From assembly GCA_035236585.1 (NCBI GenBank), contig CP141132.1:40737880-40801879 (forward strand): a stretch of DNA of 64,000 bases, in the 5' to 3' direction. This document shows, in pieces, positions 1 to 12,177 of this stretch. Source of the DNA: Warburgia ugandensis. Taxonomy: Eukaryota > Streptophyta > Magnoliopsida > Canellales > Canellaceae. Numbering within the stretch: the first letter of the stretch is position 1; every line of letters begins with the position of its first letter. Made by a program: the position numbers and the translations under genes. A model generated the notes under the pieces. That model searched no databases and was not told where the DNA came from. It was given only the letters and a program-made list of their open reading frames with translations.

Positions 1-149
1 CTGCATACCATTCTGATTAAAAACTAAGGATTTTTTAACTCCTACCAACTTTTTATGGGCTTGACAAGGAGGACCCATGCCACATGTATAAATATCTAGG
101 AAATTTCTAAATAAGTTCTTCTCAGTTCATAAAACCATCACCTTCAAGA

Positions 150-1200
150 TGGAAATCATCAAATTTCAATAGAATTAGGGTGATCATTTTTATGAATGCT
201 AGTAAAGGTGGAAGAACCTATTGCTCAAGTGTCCACACTAGGCTTTTGAGAAATGACATAAAATCAAATACTTATATGAAGGTTTGACACTACAAAATCA
301 ATGTACAATCGATGACACTAGTGGTGGGCCACTCATGACCAAGGATGATGTCAAGGCATGGAACTTCTTTGAAACTCTATCTGAGAATTCTCAGCAATGG
401 GACTATTTTTCTCGAATAAAAAGTTATATAGGGGCCAAAGGACCTCAATAACAAAATAAACACATTGACAGATAGGATGGATAAGTTTGGTAGTCTTCTC
501 AATAAAATTTAGGAAGTTATGTTGGATAGAGAATCTACTAGGCAACCTCCACCTGATGTTTGTTCAATTTGTTCTAGTACAACAAACCCCAACTGCTCGT
601 GCCATTCTAGCTTGAATTCCTTGAATACTTTTCTAAGGAAGTGAATGCATTTAGAAACCTTAGCCACAATAATCCCTATTCCAAGGCTTACAATCTAGGA
701 ATGGCTAGACCTCCTATTTTTTCATGGTCTTAGAATAATAATAAAGGAGGACCAACTTGGATTAGCCCTCATCAACCTTTTCCTAGAGACTCAATTCCAC
801 AATAGCAACCTATAACACAATAGTCTTTTCCTCTACAATAGAGGAAACAATCATTAGAAGAGACTCTGAGTTTGTTTATGTAGAGTTCTTTAGAATTCCA
901 AAATGATACTAAGCAAACAATGCAAGCCCACTCATAATCTATTGTGAAGTACGAGTGCCCAATGGGTCAAATTTATGCTACATTTCCTAAGAGGGAAAAG
1001 GGCAAACTCCCTAATCAGCTTGTTTCCAACCCTAAGGAATAGTATGAGATTGGCCCAACTTTTCATGAGGCCACATTTCATGAAGCGGCCAAATTCATAA
1101 ATACTTGCAGGATTGGAAAAGTAATAGAAAATAAGGTAGGCTAGACTAAGTAAATTGAGAAAGTTGATAAAAAAGAGAGCCCTACAAAGAATCGAAAGGG
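150..1200 (+). pseudogene. Gag relic of Athila/Tat-type retrotransposon
   Basis: Reading frames on the plus strand, broken by stops, carry Gag-like landmarks in order: a CPH...FEK...YLYEGL stretch near 220-280, MTKDDVKAWNFFETLSE near 335-390, a CSIC cysteine pair at 561, and an NNPYSKAYN stretch near 670-700 resembling the segment after the knuckle in Athila-type Gag. Gag would form the virus-like particle and bind element RNA. This copy cannot make a full protein. The start lies outside or near the window edge, so its N-terminus is not defined. An ORF on the opposite strand at 351-545 is a shadow of this region. Confidence 0.55.
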
Positions 1201-2624
1201 AAAAATGAAATGTTAGCTAACCCTTACTAGTAACCCTAGTCCCAAGGAATATTATATTCCAAACTCTCCTTATATTCATCATTTAAATATGGATAAGAAG
1301 GCAACTAATTTTAATGTGATAATGGACTTGATTTAACATGGGAATATAAATATCCCATTACTCAACATAATCAAGCATATACCTTCTTATGGAAATTTTT
1401 TGAAAAACGTTTGCACCCATGAGAGAAAATTGTGGGTGTGAAAGAAGGCCATTCTTGTCGAGCAAGCAAGCTCAATCATACAAAACAAAATTCCACAAAA
1501 GTATAGAGATCTTAGATGTCCCACTATATTATATGTGATTGGGGAACACAAATTGATAGGGAATTACTTTATTTGGGCAGAGTGTTAACCTATTATTTTA
1601 TTCTATGTATAAGCAACTAAGTTTAGTGAGATGAAGAAGACTGCCATGACATAGCAATTGGCAAATAGGTCAGTTAAAGTTCCTCGTGGTGTGGTAGAGG
1701 ATGTACTGGTTTGGGTTGATAAGTTCTTATTTCCAGTAGACTTTCTATTCTTAGAGACAACTATTGTAGACCTATGTGGTAAAATTCTAGTCAACTTGTT
1801 ACGGCTATGCTTTGCCACATCAAATGTCATAATTAACTATAGAGATGTTACCATGTCATTGTCCTTTACATTAAGCTTAATGTCTTTAATACACAACAAC
1901 CAGTGGAGATCCATTTGAAGCAAATATCATATAGAGTTTACCATCCTCAAACACTGATCCTCTCAAGGCATGTCTACTTGTTTGGTTTTGATTTGACATA
2001 GATAGCAACTGCATTCATGAAGGGAATGATCTATTAGATACTACACCATTAATGACAACTTCAAAATGGAAAGCCTGAGTAGAACCCCTTATATTTTCTG
2101 AGATTCCATTTGGGCCCTACATTGGAAACTCACCCAATTTGAACCTAACACCTATCCTAGAAAGTTACACTGTGACAATCTTGGTTCATCTCATCCCTTG
2201 TATGTTACTAATACCTAAGACTCTGATATAGAATAGAAAAGTGAGCCATTTGACGTTATGGCCAAATATCAACAAGCTCCACATTATATAGAAGATGATA
2301 AAGAGGGTATAAGCCCCACTATTATTTTTACATCAAGAAGAAAATGAACACCCTTTTAAGGGAGATGTAGAGTCAAATTAACCCTAATATTTAGGAAATT
2401 GTAAGAGAAAAGGAAAATTTTCAGCTATTCGATGTTGGCATCATATGTGCCCAATTTGACAATTCTTGGGACAGATCATATCAAGTTGTTTCCAAAATGT
2501 TTTCATTCATGGTAATCCACCATGCAATCCTACTATCCCACCCACAAATTACTAGATGGAGAATGTACATTGATTATTATGAGATCCTAAAGTGGAGGAG
2601 TTATTCTAAATACTCCATGGTTAG
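1200..2624 (+). pseudogene. Protease region and start of reverse transcriptase, relic
   Basis: The longest open piece (1658-1918, 86 codons) contains ANRSVKVPRGVVEDVLVWV, matching the segment after the aspartic protease site in Athila/Tat polyproteins, where a line like LADRS...PKGVVEDVLVQV is typical. Upstream, INIPLLN and KHIPSYGNFLK (about 1348-1405) resemble the usual VNIPLLDAIKQIP...KFLK block. Near 2430-2600, LFDVGIICAQFDNSW and RWRMYIDYYEILK resemble the reverse transcriptase entry (LLEAGIIYPISDS...GWRVCIDYRKLN). Stops and frameshifts separate all pieces. The RT core with its catalytic YxDD motif is absent. Non-functional. Confidence 0.55.
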
Positions 2625-4230
2625 TGTAATAACCCCAATTTTTGTAAATTGATTGAGAAAATCAATAAAGTTTGAGTTTTTAGAAATTCTAGGTTGGAAT
2701 ATTAGGTTATTGAAAAAAAAATTTTATAGATTAAATCATGATTTAAAACTTAAAAATTATGAATGTACTCAAAAAATCGATCAAAATGACATGAAGTACG
2801 TTCAATTCCAACTTAAAATGAAAAATCCCTAATTTTTTCTATTTTTATGAATAAAAGGGTAAAACGGTAATTTTACACATAACCAAGATCTAAGACTTCA
2901 TTATTTAGAATGTATTCAGAAATATAATTCCAATGCTACTAAGTACGCTCAATTCTGAGTTCAGGGAAATAAAATAGATTTTTCTCCATAAAAGGGCAAA
3001 ATGGTCTTTTCAAACCTCTGTGGGGCCCACAAATGAATCTAATGTCCAGAAAACATGTAATGAGTGGTCAAACCACTATCAGTTGATAGTGGAGAAGGAG
3101 GTGGTAGTGGAGGATCCAATGTTAATTTAATATTCAAAAGAATTAAAATATAATTATTACAAGTAATTATGAAAAATGCAAAAACACCATAAATACCACC
3201 CCCCCTCCCGCCAAAAAAAATCTTCCAAAAATGTTCATAAAAATTATCACAAAATTATCTTTGTTCACCTAAAAAACCAGATCTAAACGCATTCCCAAAC
3301 TTCCAAAATTCCCACAAATCCTTCTTCTTACACTTTCTCTCTCCTCTCTCTAAATTGGAACAAGAGACCTAAATTCAACTAGGAACTCTTATCCAAATCA
3401 AATCTTAACCATCTCACCATTCATATCTTCCTAGACTATCTTATCTAAAAAACCCACAAATAATTTCAAGATCCAATGGTGCAATCCATAGAAAATCACA
3501 AAACAAGTAGTTATCGAGTGATCTTATCATCAACGAGAGATTTCTTTAAAATTTGGCTGCAAAACCTAAGTTTTTCTCCAATCAAGTAGGTGGAAACTCT
3601 TCCCATACTTATTTCATGTTAGTTTATATAATTTTTATTTTTTTAAAATTAATTTTAGGTTAAAAATTATAAAAATCAAGTAAGAACAAAAACCCTTCAT
3701 TTCCTTATGATGGAGGGCTTAGATGGAAAATCTGAGCCATCCAATCAATCTAGAAGGGTCCAAAACCCCTACAGTAGAACTTTTAGGAAATTTCATCAAG
3801 TTTTGAGCCTTTGCATCAAGAGGAATTGATTGGACGGTCCAAAACTGTAATGCCCGAGCAATTTACACTATTTTTAACGAAAATTGGACATTTTATAGGA
3901 AATGACCTGACTTGAATGTTTGATTTTATTTAAAATATTAAATGAAATAATTTGTGAGGAAACTTAGTACCATTAGATTCTACTCGAAAAATGGAATCCA
4001 ACGCCTCAAAAATCACCCAAAACGGAGTTCGTATGAAGAAGTTACAGCCATTTAAAGATAGGGGTATTTCTGGAAATTAAACAAAAAAACGAAAAAGGAT
4101 GAAAAACGTAGGGGGCCGTTTTGATAACGGCACCCCCTGTGGTCTTCAACCTCAAGAACCCTCTAGAAAACCCTTGTTCATGATTTCTCTAGAAAACCCC
4201 AGGGGAAAGGGTGGCACCGCCTTCTCCCCC

Positions 4231-4237
4231 TATAAAA
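4231..4237 (+). promoter_or_regulatory. Candidate TATA box of solo LTR
   Basis: TATAAAA sits in a C-rich context about 390 bp into the LTR, in the same relative position as the stronger TATA motif of the related LTR at 15964. No transcription start can be read from sequence. Confidence 0.45.
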
Positions 4238-6177
4238 AGCCCCAACCCCCCTCTCCAAAAAATGTGATTTTTCTACGTTTTTGGACTGGGTTTCCAATAA
4301 AAAATGGAAACCCGTCTTTCTGCATTTTCCAGCAATGGCCAGGCCCAAGTTAGGTCGGCCATCCCGTTCCCATTTACCCCTCTTCTCTTTTCCGGTCTAG
4401 GCAATAGGGTTTCCACCTTGTTCGAGTTTTCCGGCGAGCAGGCACACCAGGCAACCTAGGTAAGCCAATTTTCCCTATTTTTCTTCGTTTTGCTCCTCTC
4501 AGGCTAGATCCATGTCTGATCTGGTCTCCTTCCAGCCAATAAACAACCATCCATTTTCCACCCAGGTTTCCTGGCCGGAAAACATTCCACGATGGCTTGG
4601 GCCAGACTTGCATGAGCCAGGCGTCCCAAGGATGCCAAGCACCACGTGCACCTGGGACTAGGTCCCTGGGACGAGTTCCAGGTGTACGACAGTGCGTACA
4701 CTGCCCCAGGTACGGCCTTCAAGTGCTCACGCAACATGGGGCACGGGTCCTGGCTCGACCAGGGTGCACAGGGTGCCTTGGGAGCTGAGACCCTCCGTGC
4801 TACAAGGTGCGTCCGTGCGATGATGCGCATCATAGCGCGTCACTTCAGCAAGCATGTGCGCGTGCAAAACGTAGTCCCTGGCACGCCCTTTAGGCGCGCA
4901 CGTACGTGAGACGGTCACGATCCAACCAGGATGCACGAGTGTCCTGGGAACTGGGACACACAAACCCAATAAGACTTTAAAAATTAGGATTAAAGGATAA
5001 ATTACAAGAGTTTAACTATTAGAAAGTAGATCCATATCATAGGATCTAGCCTGGCAATGAATTGGGCAAGGACCATTGATCCTAAATAGCATATTTAGCG
5101 GTCTAATGTCTAAATAGACTGAAATTAATAAGGACTCCTTGTATCCATTTATACCCAGGAGTTTATGAATGAGACCCAGGGACGGGTTGAAGTGATAAAG
5201 GACACGACTCCAAGAGACTTTGAGGTAGGTGCTCTACCGCTACTAGACTTTTTAAAAGAGCCATGATTGTTTTGAGAATGCATGTTTTAAGTATAAGTAT
5301 ATGACTTGTTTAGCATGACTTAATTCAGCGTATATATGATAAATGCTTTATGCATGATATGTTTTGGAAATAATTGCATAATACATGATGCATAAATATG
5401 TTTTGCAAATAATTGCATATACATTATGCATAGATATGTTTTGCAAACAAATGCATATATTGCATGATTTGTGAGCATTGAGTTTTTGAAAGATTGCATG
5501 TCCTTGAGGGTTATCAAAAGACGTTGGAGTGCCCAAAAGACGTTGGGTAGGCAGTTGTGAGGGCTAGACAGTTGTGAGGGACCCAAAGAAGACAGGTTTT
5601 GAAAAAGAGGTTTTCGCTTGTTTGATCTGATATGATTTGGGCTGATAAGCTCATGGGCGCTATGCCAAGAGGTTTGGGGTGGCCTCCCAGCCTCTACCAC
5701 TATTAGGTGGATGGGTACCACGCCCAAAAAGGGCATGTCCCTGCTTCGATTGCATGTGGTACAGGGGGCTACCACTGGTGTCACGGCACTGGGTCAAAGT
5801 GTCATATGCCCCGTGGAGGTATATGATCCTGTGTCCCTAGGTACCCGAGGACCACACGGCGGTGAGGTCGTGAGCATAGTTGGACCCTATGGTTTCGTGG
5901 ATTCACTTGCATTGCATGTGGTATGACATGAGGTTGGTCGACCATACCAGATATCCATGAGTTGGATTTAGTGGAGCATCTTATGCATATCATTATGTTT
6001 ATGATATATAATACTTTCGACTTGGATTAAGCTATTCTTGAAGTCATCAGTATTCCGATTTGACAGTGGTTTTTAGTATCGACATTGGCCATGATTGTTC
6101 GAACATGCACGTGTTTTAAAGAGCATATGATTTTAAACATAGCATGCATTGCAAAACTAGTAGTGATAAACTCCTAC

Positions 6178-6196
6178 TGAGTATAGTATATACTCA
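6178..6196. other. Palindrome near LTR 3' end
   Basis: TGAGTATA and TATACTCA form an 8 bp perfect stem with a 3-base loop, about 380 bp before the LTR end. A comparable palindrome is present at similar distance in the other LTR families of this window (14151-14171, 9831-9870). Confidence 0.6.
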
Positions 6197-8401
6197 TCCT
6201 ATCCTTAACATTTTTCAGGATAGTTCCACTCACAAAGAGAAGATGTATCAGGAGATATTAGTGCTACGAGCAAGTGAATAAACAAAGGAGACAACTATAC
6301 ATGTGAGTAAACTCTCTACCCTTTGGACATGTATTTGTATTTATTTACAGCTGGACTATGTGCTATGACTAGATAAACCTGGGGAAAAACATTTATGATT
6401 TCTGAAGTTTTTCAACAACTACTTTGATTGTTGTGAAAGCAAATGACACTCGGGGTTTTCAAAATGAGTTTAAAATAAAAGATTTTATAAAAATAGTTTT
6501 CAAATAGGGATGCATCCCGCCTTAGGAATTAGATATTGCATTTAAAAATGCATGAGAAAACCCGGGTCGTCACAAAAACAAACTGTCCAATCTTCTTTAT
6601 AAAATGTGGCTCCTGGGACATCGCATGGAAATGAGCCCTGCAAGAGCGTTTCTACATGCGCAATCCGGGTGCGACAACAAAATGATGTGTCGAGCTACAC
6701 GATCCTGGGCAATGTGTTCCTGCTGCGTCCCGTTGAAGGGAGTGTGGCCCGCTCCACCTGACTGGACCCACCGTCGATTTAATCAAGACCTTCTATTCCA
6801 TTGGGTCTAGCTCGAAATGATTATGAACTTCAAAGTTCAATTATGGAGTCATTTGAACTCCAAATTAAGATTGGAAAGAAGCTATAGAAAGCTTGTAATG
6901 TCTATTTTCTTCTTAAATAATAAAATTGATAAAAATATTCAAGAAACTTTCTATTTTTAGGAATTAAGCTTCTAATTTTCATGATCTTCAAGATCTGAGA
7001 TGACCAGATCTTGGGGATCCAATGCAATGATGATATAATGTTGAAATATAAGTAATATCCATGATTTATTTTGACAGATCTAACATAAATTGAGGAATCT
7101 ACCATTTATAGTAGAAATAACCTAAAAATACAAAGGGACCCACTTGATCAATGAGATCAAGCATGATCAGACCCTTAGGATGGATTGAATGAATGGGATT
7201 ATGATGGACTCTAGTGAGATCATGGATTAAATGTGATAAAAACAAATGGATGTGATCTTTGGATGTTAATGAAGTAAAATGCCTAAATGTAATTAAAACC
7301 CTTGATCTAAAGGAAAAGATCTAAAATCTAATGATTGGATCATAAGTTAAAGTTTCTAATAATATCAATCTAATTAGTTTACTTGTCTTTTATTTGATAA
7401 TAGAATTGTAAATGTGATTTATGTTATAAATTAGGAAGTATGATAGTGTAATTTTTAAATTTTACCATGCTATGCTCTATATGTTATTAGATTATTATAA
7501 TAGGTTGGTAATTTAATTATCTTAGAGTCATGTTAGTTTAAATTTAAGATTCTAGCATGATTCCATTAGATTACTAGTAAAATTTCATGTATTTCATAAC
7601 CTAGGATCATGCTAGTTTAGGTATAGTTTTATTTCATTAGGTTAACTTTCATTCATAGGAAGCATGTTAGTCTAAATGGTTGTTAAACTTATATTGGATT
7701 TAGGCTTTAAAGTTTATGATTTAATTGTTGTCAAATTTTATTAGTAGATTCAAATGTTAAGTAGTTGTTAAGATATAATGAGCATAAATCACCAAAAATG
7801 TAAACTAATGGAATATAGAGATTCATGGACAATTAAGATGAGTGAATGACTTGGACTAAATATTAGTAAGGGCTATAATTAGTAGGACAATATAAGGATT
7901 ATCAAATTCTTGGCCCAAACTAGGAGAATAATAAACCCCATGAATGACATTTTAAATGTTCTTGGATTTAATTAAAATCAATTAGAAAGAGTACTTAGGG
8001 TTAAGATGCTCATAAGAACCTTGTGAAAGGTTGAGCTAAGGCCACTCTAATGAATGCTGAACATGGTGGTTAAGGAGTTCTCTAATAAAGCCTCGTTCTT
8101 CCCCTACCTTCTGTTAATGTTTGTGAGGTCTAAACAACTCCTTACATGAGGATTGAACTAACCACTTTGTGTTCAACTATTCAACTATTAAGCCTTAGCC
8201 AATTAGAAATAAGAGGATGAAATAAGTTATCTTCAACTAGTAAAACATTAACTAGTTGAATAATAATAATAATAAGAGCATAAAACGTTAGTCAATTATC
8301 TAACCCTAATAAAAATTGTAAGTGAGATAAGGATAATCAAACAAGATCCATGGGAACTTGAATGATCAAGAACAATAAAAAGAAATAAATACTTGTTGAT
8401 G

Positions 8402-8421
8402 ATATATATATATATATATAT
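8402..8421. repeat. (AT)10 microsatellite
   Basis: Uninterrupted dinucleotide run within giant LTR copy 1. Confidence 0.9.
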
Positions 8422-9830
8422 TGCTTGCAATTTAGATAAAATAGAATAGAAGATCTAAACCCTTGATCAAATATGATTCAAGGAAGAGAACTAAGATCAT
8501 CCTCCTTAAGGATGATCAAACAACTGAACTTAGATGAAAGAAGAACTAGATGATAGAATATCTAAGCCCTTGTTCTTTATCAACAAGCATAAATTGTTGA
8601 TCAAAGGATCTATGAAAGATCAATATCAAAGAAAGGAATACACAAAGACTTAGAATAGAAAATACTTAGATCTAAAAGATTAGAAGATCATTCTAACGAT
8701 GACATCTATTGATCAATAAAATAAACACTATTTGAGGAAGATAGATCATGATAGGATGCAAGATCTAATCCTTTATATCAAAGGAGAAGATTAGACAAGG
8801 AATATAGATAGGATAAAAAATTTAGGATTATTTAGATTGTATAAATATATTGACAGTATGTATAGATTTACATATTACATATGTCAGTCAGGATCAGGGA
8901 AGATCTGAAGAGATGGATCACTACTTGAAGGTAGGAGGATTTTATGAATGCATCTACATGGGATGTACATGTTGAATTCATGATCTTATGTCTAGAAATG
9001 TTGACAAGTGTAATGTTCATAATTGTATTAAATCCCCTGAAACCCTTATGATCCAACCAAACACAAAGAAGTGGTTAAGTTAGAATTGAGGAAAAGACTC
9101 TAAGTGAATATGGAACTAGAAGATATTCCATCCCTAAGTAAATAAACAGATTGTCTGATACATATGAAACCTATTTTACATACAAGCATGGAGGCTTGTG
9201 GTTATGGTTTAAATAGGCACAAGCCTAGGGATGTTGTGCTAGGAGAGTTATGAGGGTTTGGCCACCCGCTTCCTGAAATTTGATGATATGATGATACCTT
9301 GCCCTATGAGAGGCTAAAAGTCAAGTGGGGCAATTATAGGAAGGCCACCACTATGAAAGTCGCATCTCTCCATATGGGCAATGACATAATATTTTTCATC
9401 ATAGTATCAGTGGTGAATAGGGTAGTTATCCGAGCATGCTAGTATGGATCAGACTGCAGCATGGTAGTCCTTTGATTATTTTGCACTATGATGCATATGG
9501 AGATATGCATAGTGAAATGCCTTATGTTTTAGCAAGGTAATTGTATATTACTAGTATTTCCCAAGAAGGGAAATTCCTGGTATAGGACTAGATAAAATAT
9601 TGATTTCTTATAGTGGAAAGAATTGATTAGCTTGGTTGGGAATGTTATTTGACTACTTTCATAAATTTGATGGATTTATCGATATACAGTATGTATGTAT
9701 AAGGATGTACATATATGGCAAAGTAAAGAGATTGATACACGAGTATGTTTATGAACAATGAGATTATGAAGTATTAGAACTATACTGTCAAATTATTATG
9801 CTTCTAAAATCCCTTACCAAGCATAGCTTG

Positions 9831-9870
9831 CTGAGATATTGTAAATATTTAAATGTTTACAATATCTCAG
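9831..9870. other. 15 bp perfect hairpin in giant LTR copy 1
   Basis: CTGAGATATTGTAAA (9831-9845) and TTTACAATATCTCAG (9856-9870) are exact reverse complements with a 10-base loop, 413 bp from the LTR end. The stem is kept in copies 2 and 3 although surrounding bases have drifted. Confidence 0.85.
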
Positions 9871-10283
9871 ATGCAGAGAAGGAGAGTTAGGAGCTCAAAA
9901 CTAAAGAAGACTTGGGAGAATAATCATCAGGGTATGCCCCTTGAAGGCATGTATCTTATTTTGTTTGACAGTATTGTATTGTAATGAGAGTTTCGTCGTA
10001 TGGTGAGCTTTGAGTTTTGGATTATGTAATTTGGACAAGTATTGTAATGGATTTGGGTTGTACTATGAACCACTAGACGGATTCTAAAAATTTATAAAAG
10101 TATATTCCTTCAATGGAATTTTATCGTGTCAAAATTCTACTTTAGTTATGTATGAAGTGATGACTTGGGTTTTTACAAAACAAGTTCTAAAGAAAAGAAT
10201 TTATGCTGCTTTGCTTTGTGAAATTTTTTTACTACTAAGGGCCCTCCTTTGAAAAATGTGTTACAAAATCTTGGGTTGTCATA

Positions 10284-12177
10284 GTTAGTGTATGTTTATA
10301 TTCTAGTAAATGTCATAAACATATAGTTTGCATTAGCATTCATTGTATAATTTGCATTTTTGGGTCACATCAATAGATTCATGCACCTTCTTTGGCATGC
10401 AGGTATTATCTTTGTATCCCTATTCTTTCCACTTAGTTATTTCATTTGTATGCTCTTTTATTTTAAAATATCTGGGAAAATGTTTAGTTTAAGTCTGGAG
10501 TAGGGTTTTTCAAATTTGATGTGTCCAAAGTTTTTTTTAGTCTTTTCTTTATTAAAAATGAAAACAAATTGAAAATTTATAACAATTTATGAAAAGTTTC
10601 CCTGCATGATGAGAATTTAGATTCTTCAAATATTTAGTGTTATCCTTTGGACTTTAGCCTATTAATAGATTTGTATACAATTAGTTCAATATTTTATCCT
10701 TGTTCTAAAGATTTCCATGAAAATTCAATAATTTATCCTTTTTTCTACTGATTTCCATGAAAATTAAACTCAGAATACTTATTAGACAAATAGCCATATA
10801 TATATATATATATATATAGTTTAAGTTGAAGAGTAAATATAACTTAGAGATCTAGAAGAAAATAAGTGGTGACTTATAACACGTGAGATTGCAGCTATTC
10901 TTCCTCTTTGAGGGTTATATATAAATTTTAATTCCTCTTCACTAGACATAAATTCATAGTTGGTCTTAGTATTCTTTGTTTTGGTTAACTATTAAGAAAT
11001 TATACAAAATACTATACCATATATCTCTTGAGTTTATGATCACTTTTTTTAAGTCAGACAAAACATAGGAGATGTTGAGGCCATATTTGATTAAACTAGA
11101 GCCTTAGCCTTCCCTGAGTTATGTTGACAAGTTAGGCCCTTAGACCTTTATATTAAGCCTTTTATTTGGTAGCCAATTCACCATTACTCATTTCAAACCC
11201 TTATAATATAACTAGTACCTAAGATTTTGGAAATATATAGAGATGGTTGAAGAATTATCTTGTAAAAATGTATGAGTGATACAATTCAAGTGATGAACAT
11301 CAAAAGGCTAAAAGAAGAAGAATTAAAAAAGGCTATAAATACATAGTAAAATTCAAAAACATGAAGAAAGATAGCCAATGAGAAGAAAAGAAGATTGTGA
11401 ATACATCTTACAAGACCTTTACATATCTTTCAAAATAGTCTTTGCTTACCATATATCCATTTCTTCGACAATCCTAACCTAAGCCCATGTTTCATCCTAA
11501 TAGGAGTCTTAACTTTATCTTAAGAAGAGTATGCCATAGATTTTGTTATGAATAAGTAGGGAATTTGGTAATGTGTAACATTCCTTATAGTTTATATCCT
11601 TTCTAGGAGAACAATATTATATTCTTTCTAAGTTATTGTTCTTTCATATGAAATATGTGAGAATTTGTCTTTGATGAATATTATTCTATAGATATATTAA
11701 AGAGAGATTTACCCATATTTGAGTGGCTACTTTCTGAGTGGCAAGAATATCTTGATATATTTGAAATCGAATCATACTTTTGGATGGTAATTTAGGTTAT
11801 AATTTACTTGGAGACCGATAATTATGTATATATTGGCTATATTCACACACTTAAAAGCCAAGGTTTGACAAAATAATGGAATGTCTTTAGCATATGGGTA
11901 GACTTTTGAACTATTGTTCATTTTTATGGAATGTTAAAGTTAGGAGTTTAATGAAAGCTAAATGAAGGAAAATTCTTTGAGAAAAATGAGAGACTTTCAT
12001 AAAAGTTTTGAAATGTTTATGGGTGTCATTCCTAGAAACTCTTATGAGAATATAACATGTTCGGCTTTCTACATATGCCAAATACAGATGATAACACCTA
12101 AAAATTAAAAAAAAATTTAGATTTCAAATTTTAGATTTTGTAGTTTTGCTCAAGGATTAGAAAAATGTATGTTTGGG
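10284..12177 (+). other. 3' non-coding region of the first Athila-type element
   Basis: Begins with the second gttag duplication. A purine-rich stretch following gggaaaatgtttagttt at about 10473-10506 occupies the place of the post-pol purine tract of the later units (28487, 57549). About 1.67 kb later a tttgggggta tract (12172-12181) occupies the place of the tract at 30049. The block tagcatatgggtag near 11890 matches copies near 29890 and 58936, so the region is homologous to the 3' regions of internal A and B. No coding frame of note. Confidence 0.6.
10796..10818. repeat. (AT)n microsatellite
   Basis: Uninterrupted run of alternating A and T, 23 bases. Confidence 0.9.

Larger units (their letters stand above)
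3846..6574 (+). mobile_element. Solo LTR of Del/Tekay-like element (2729 bp)
   Basis: Starts TGTAATGCCC, ends GGGTCGTCACA, flanked by aaaac at 3841-3845 and 6575-6579. It is inserted in giant LTR copy 1. It contains a segment (about 5640-5960) strongly similar to the same part of the LTRs at 15537, 30946-45430 and 52414, but its first 1.3 kb is more diverged, so it is a related subfamily. A GC-rich block at about 4590-4920 matches the position of GC-rich blocks in the other LTRs. No internal region remains. Confidence 0.9.
2625..10283 (+). mobile_element. Giant solo LTR, copy 1 (about 4.9 kb), chromovirus-like ends
   Basis: Starts TGTAATAACCCC and ends TTGGGTTGTCATA (the final CA has become TA). 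It is flanked by identical 5 bp duplications gttag at 2620-2624 and 10284-10288. After removing the nested LTR with one target duplication, it measures 4925 bp. No internal primer-binding site, polypurine tract or coding domain is visible, and the two ends do not repeat each other, so it is best read as a single solo LTR rather than a small complete element. The same sequence occurs in reverse orientation at 30804-50250 and from 61206 to the window end. End sequences resemble the Del/Tekay-like LTRs elsewhere in the window. Possible TATA-type stretch (ataaata) near 3190-3197. Confidence 0.85.
1..12177 (+). mobile_element. Decayed Athila/Tat-type Ty3/gypsy element, left end outside window
   Basis: The parts 1-2624 and 10284-12177 read as one element once the giant LTR between them is removed; the two sides join at a 5 bp duplication (gttag). 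In order on the plus strand I see Gag-like fragments, a protease-region fragment, the N-terminal edge of reverse transcriptase, then a long non-coding 3' region with two purine-rich tracts (about 10478-10506 and 12172-12180). The rest of reverse transcriptase, RNase H and integrase is missing, and because the target duplication joins RT sequence directly to 3' region, that deletion most likely predates the giant LTR insertion. Many stops and frameshifts. The family name rests on the similarity of protein fragments to Athila/Tat elements. Confidence 0.7.

Noticed and set aside
2625..10283. Giant LTR as a complete small element (for example a terminal-repeat derivative)
   Set aside because: Its two ends share no direct terminal repeat, and no primer site follows a left repeat.
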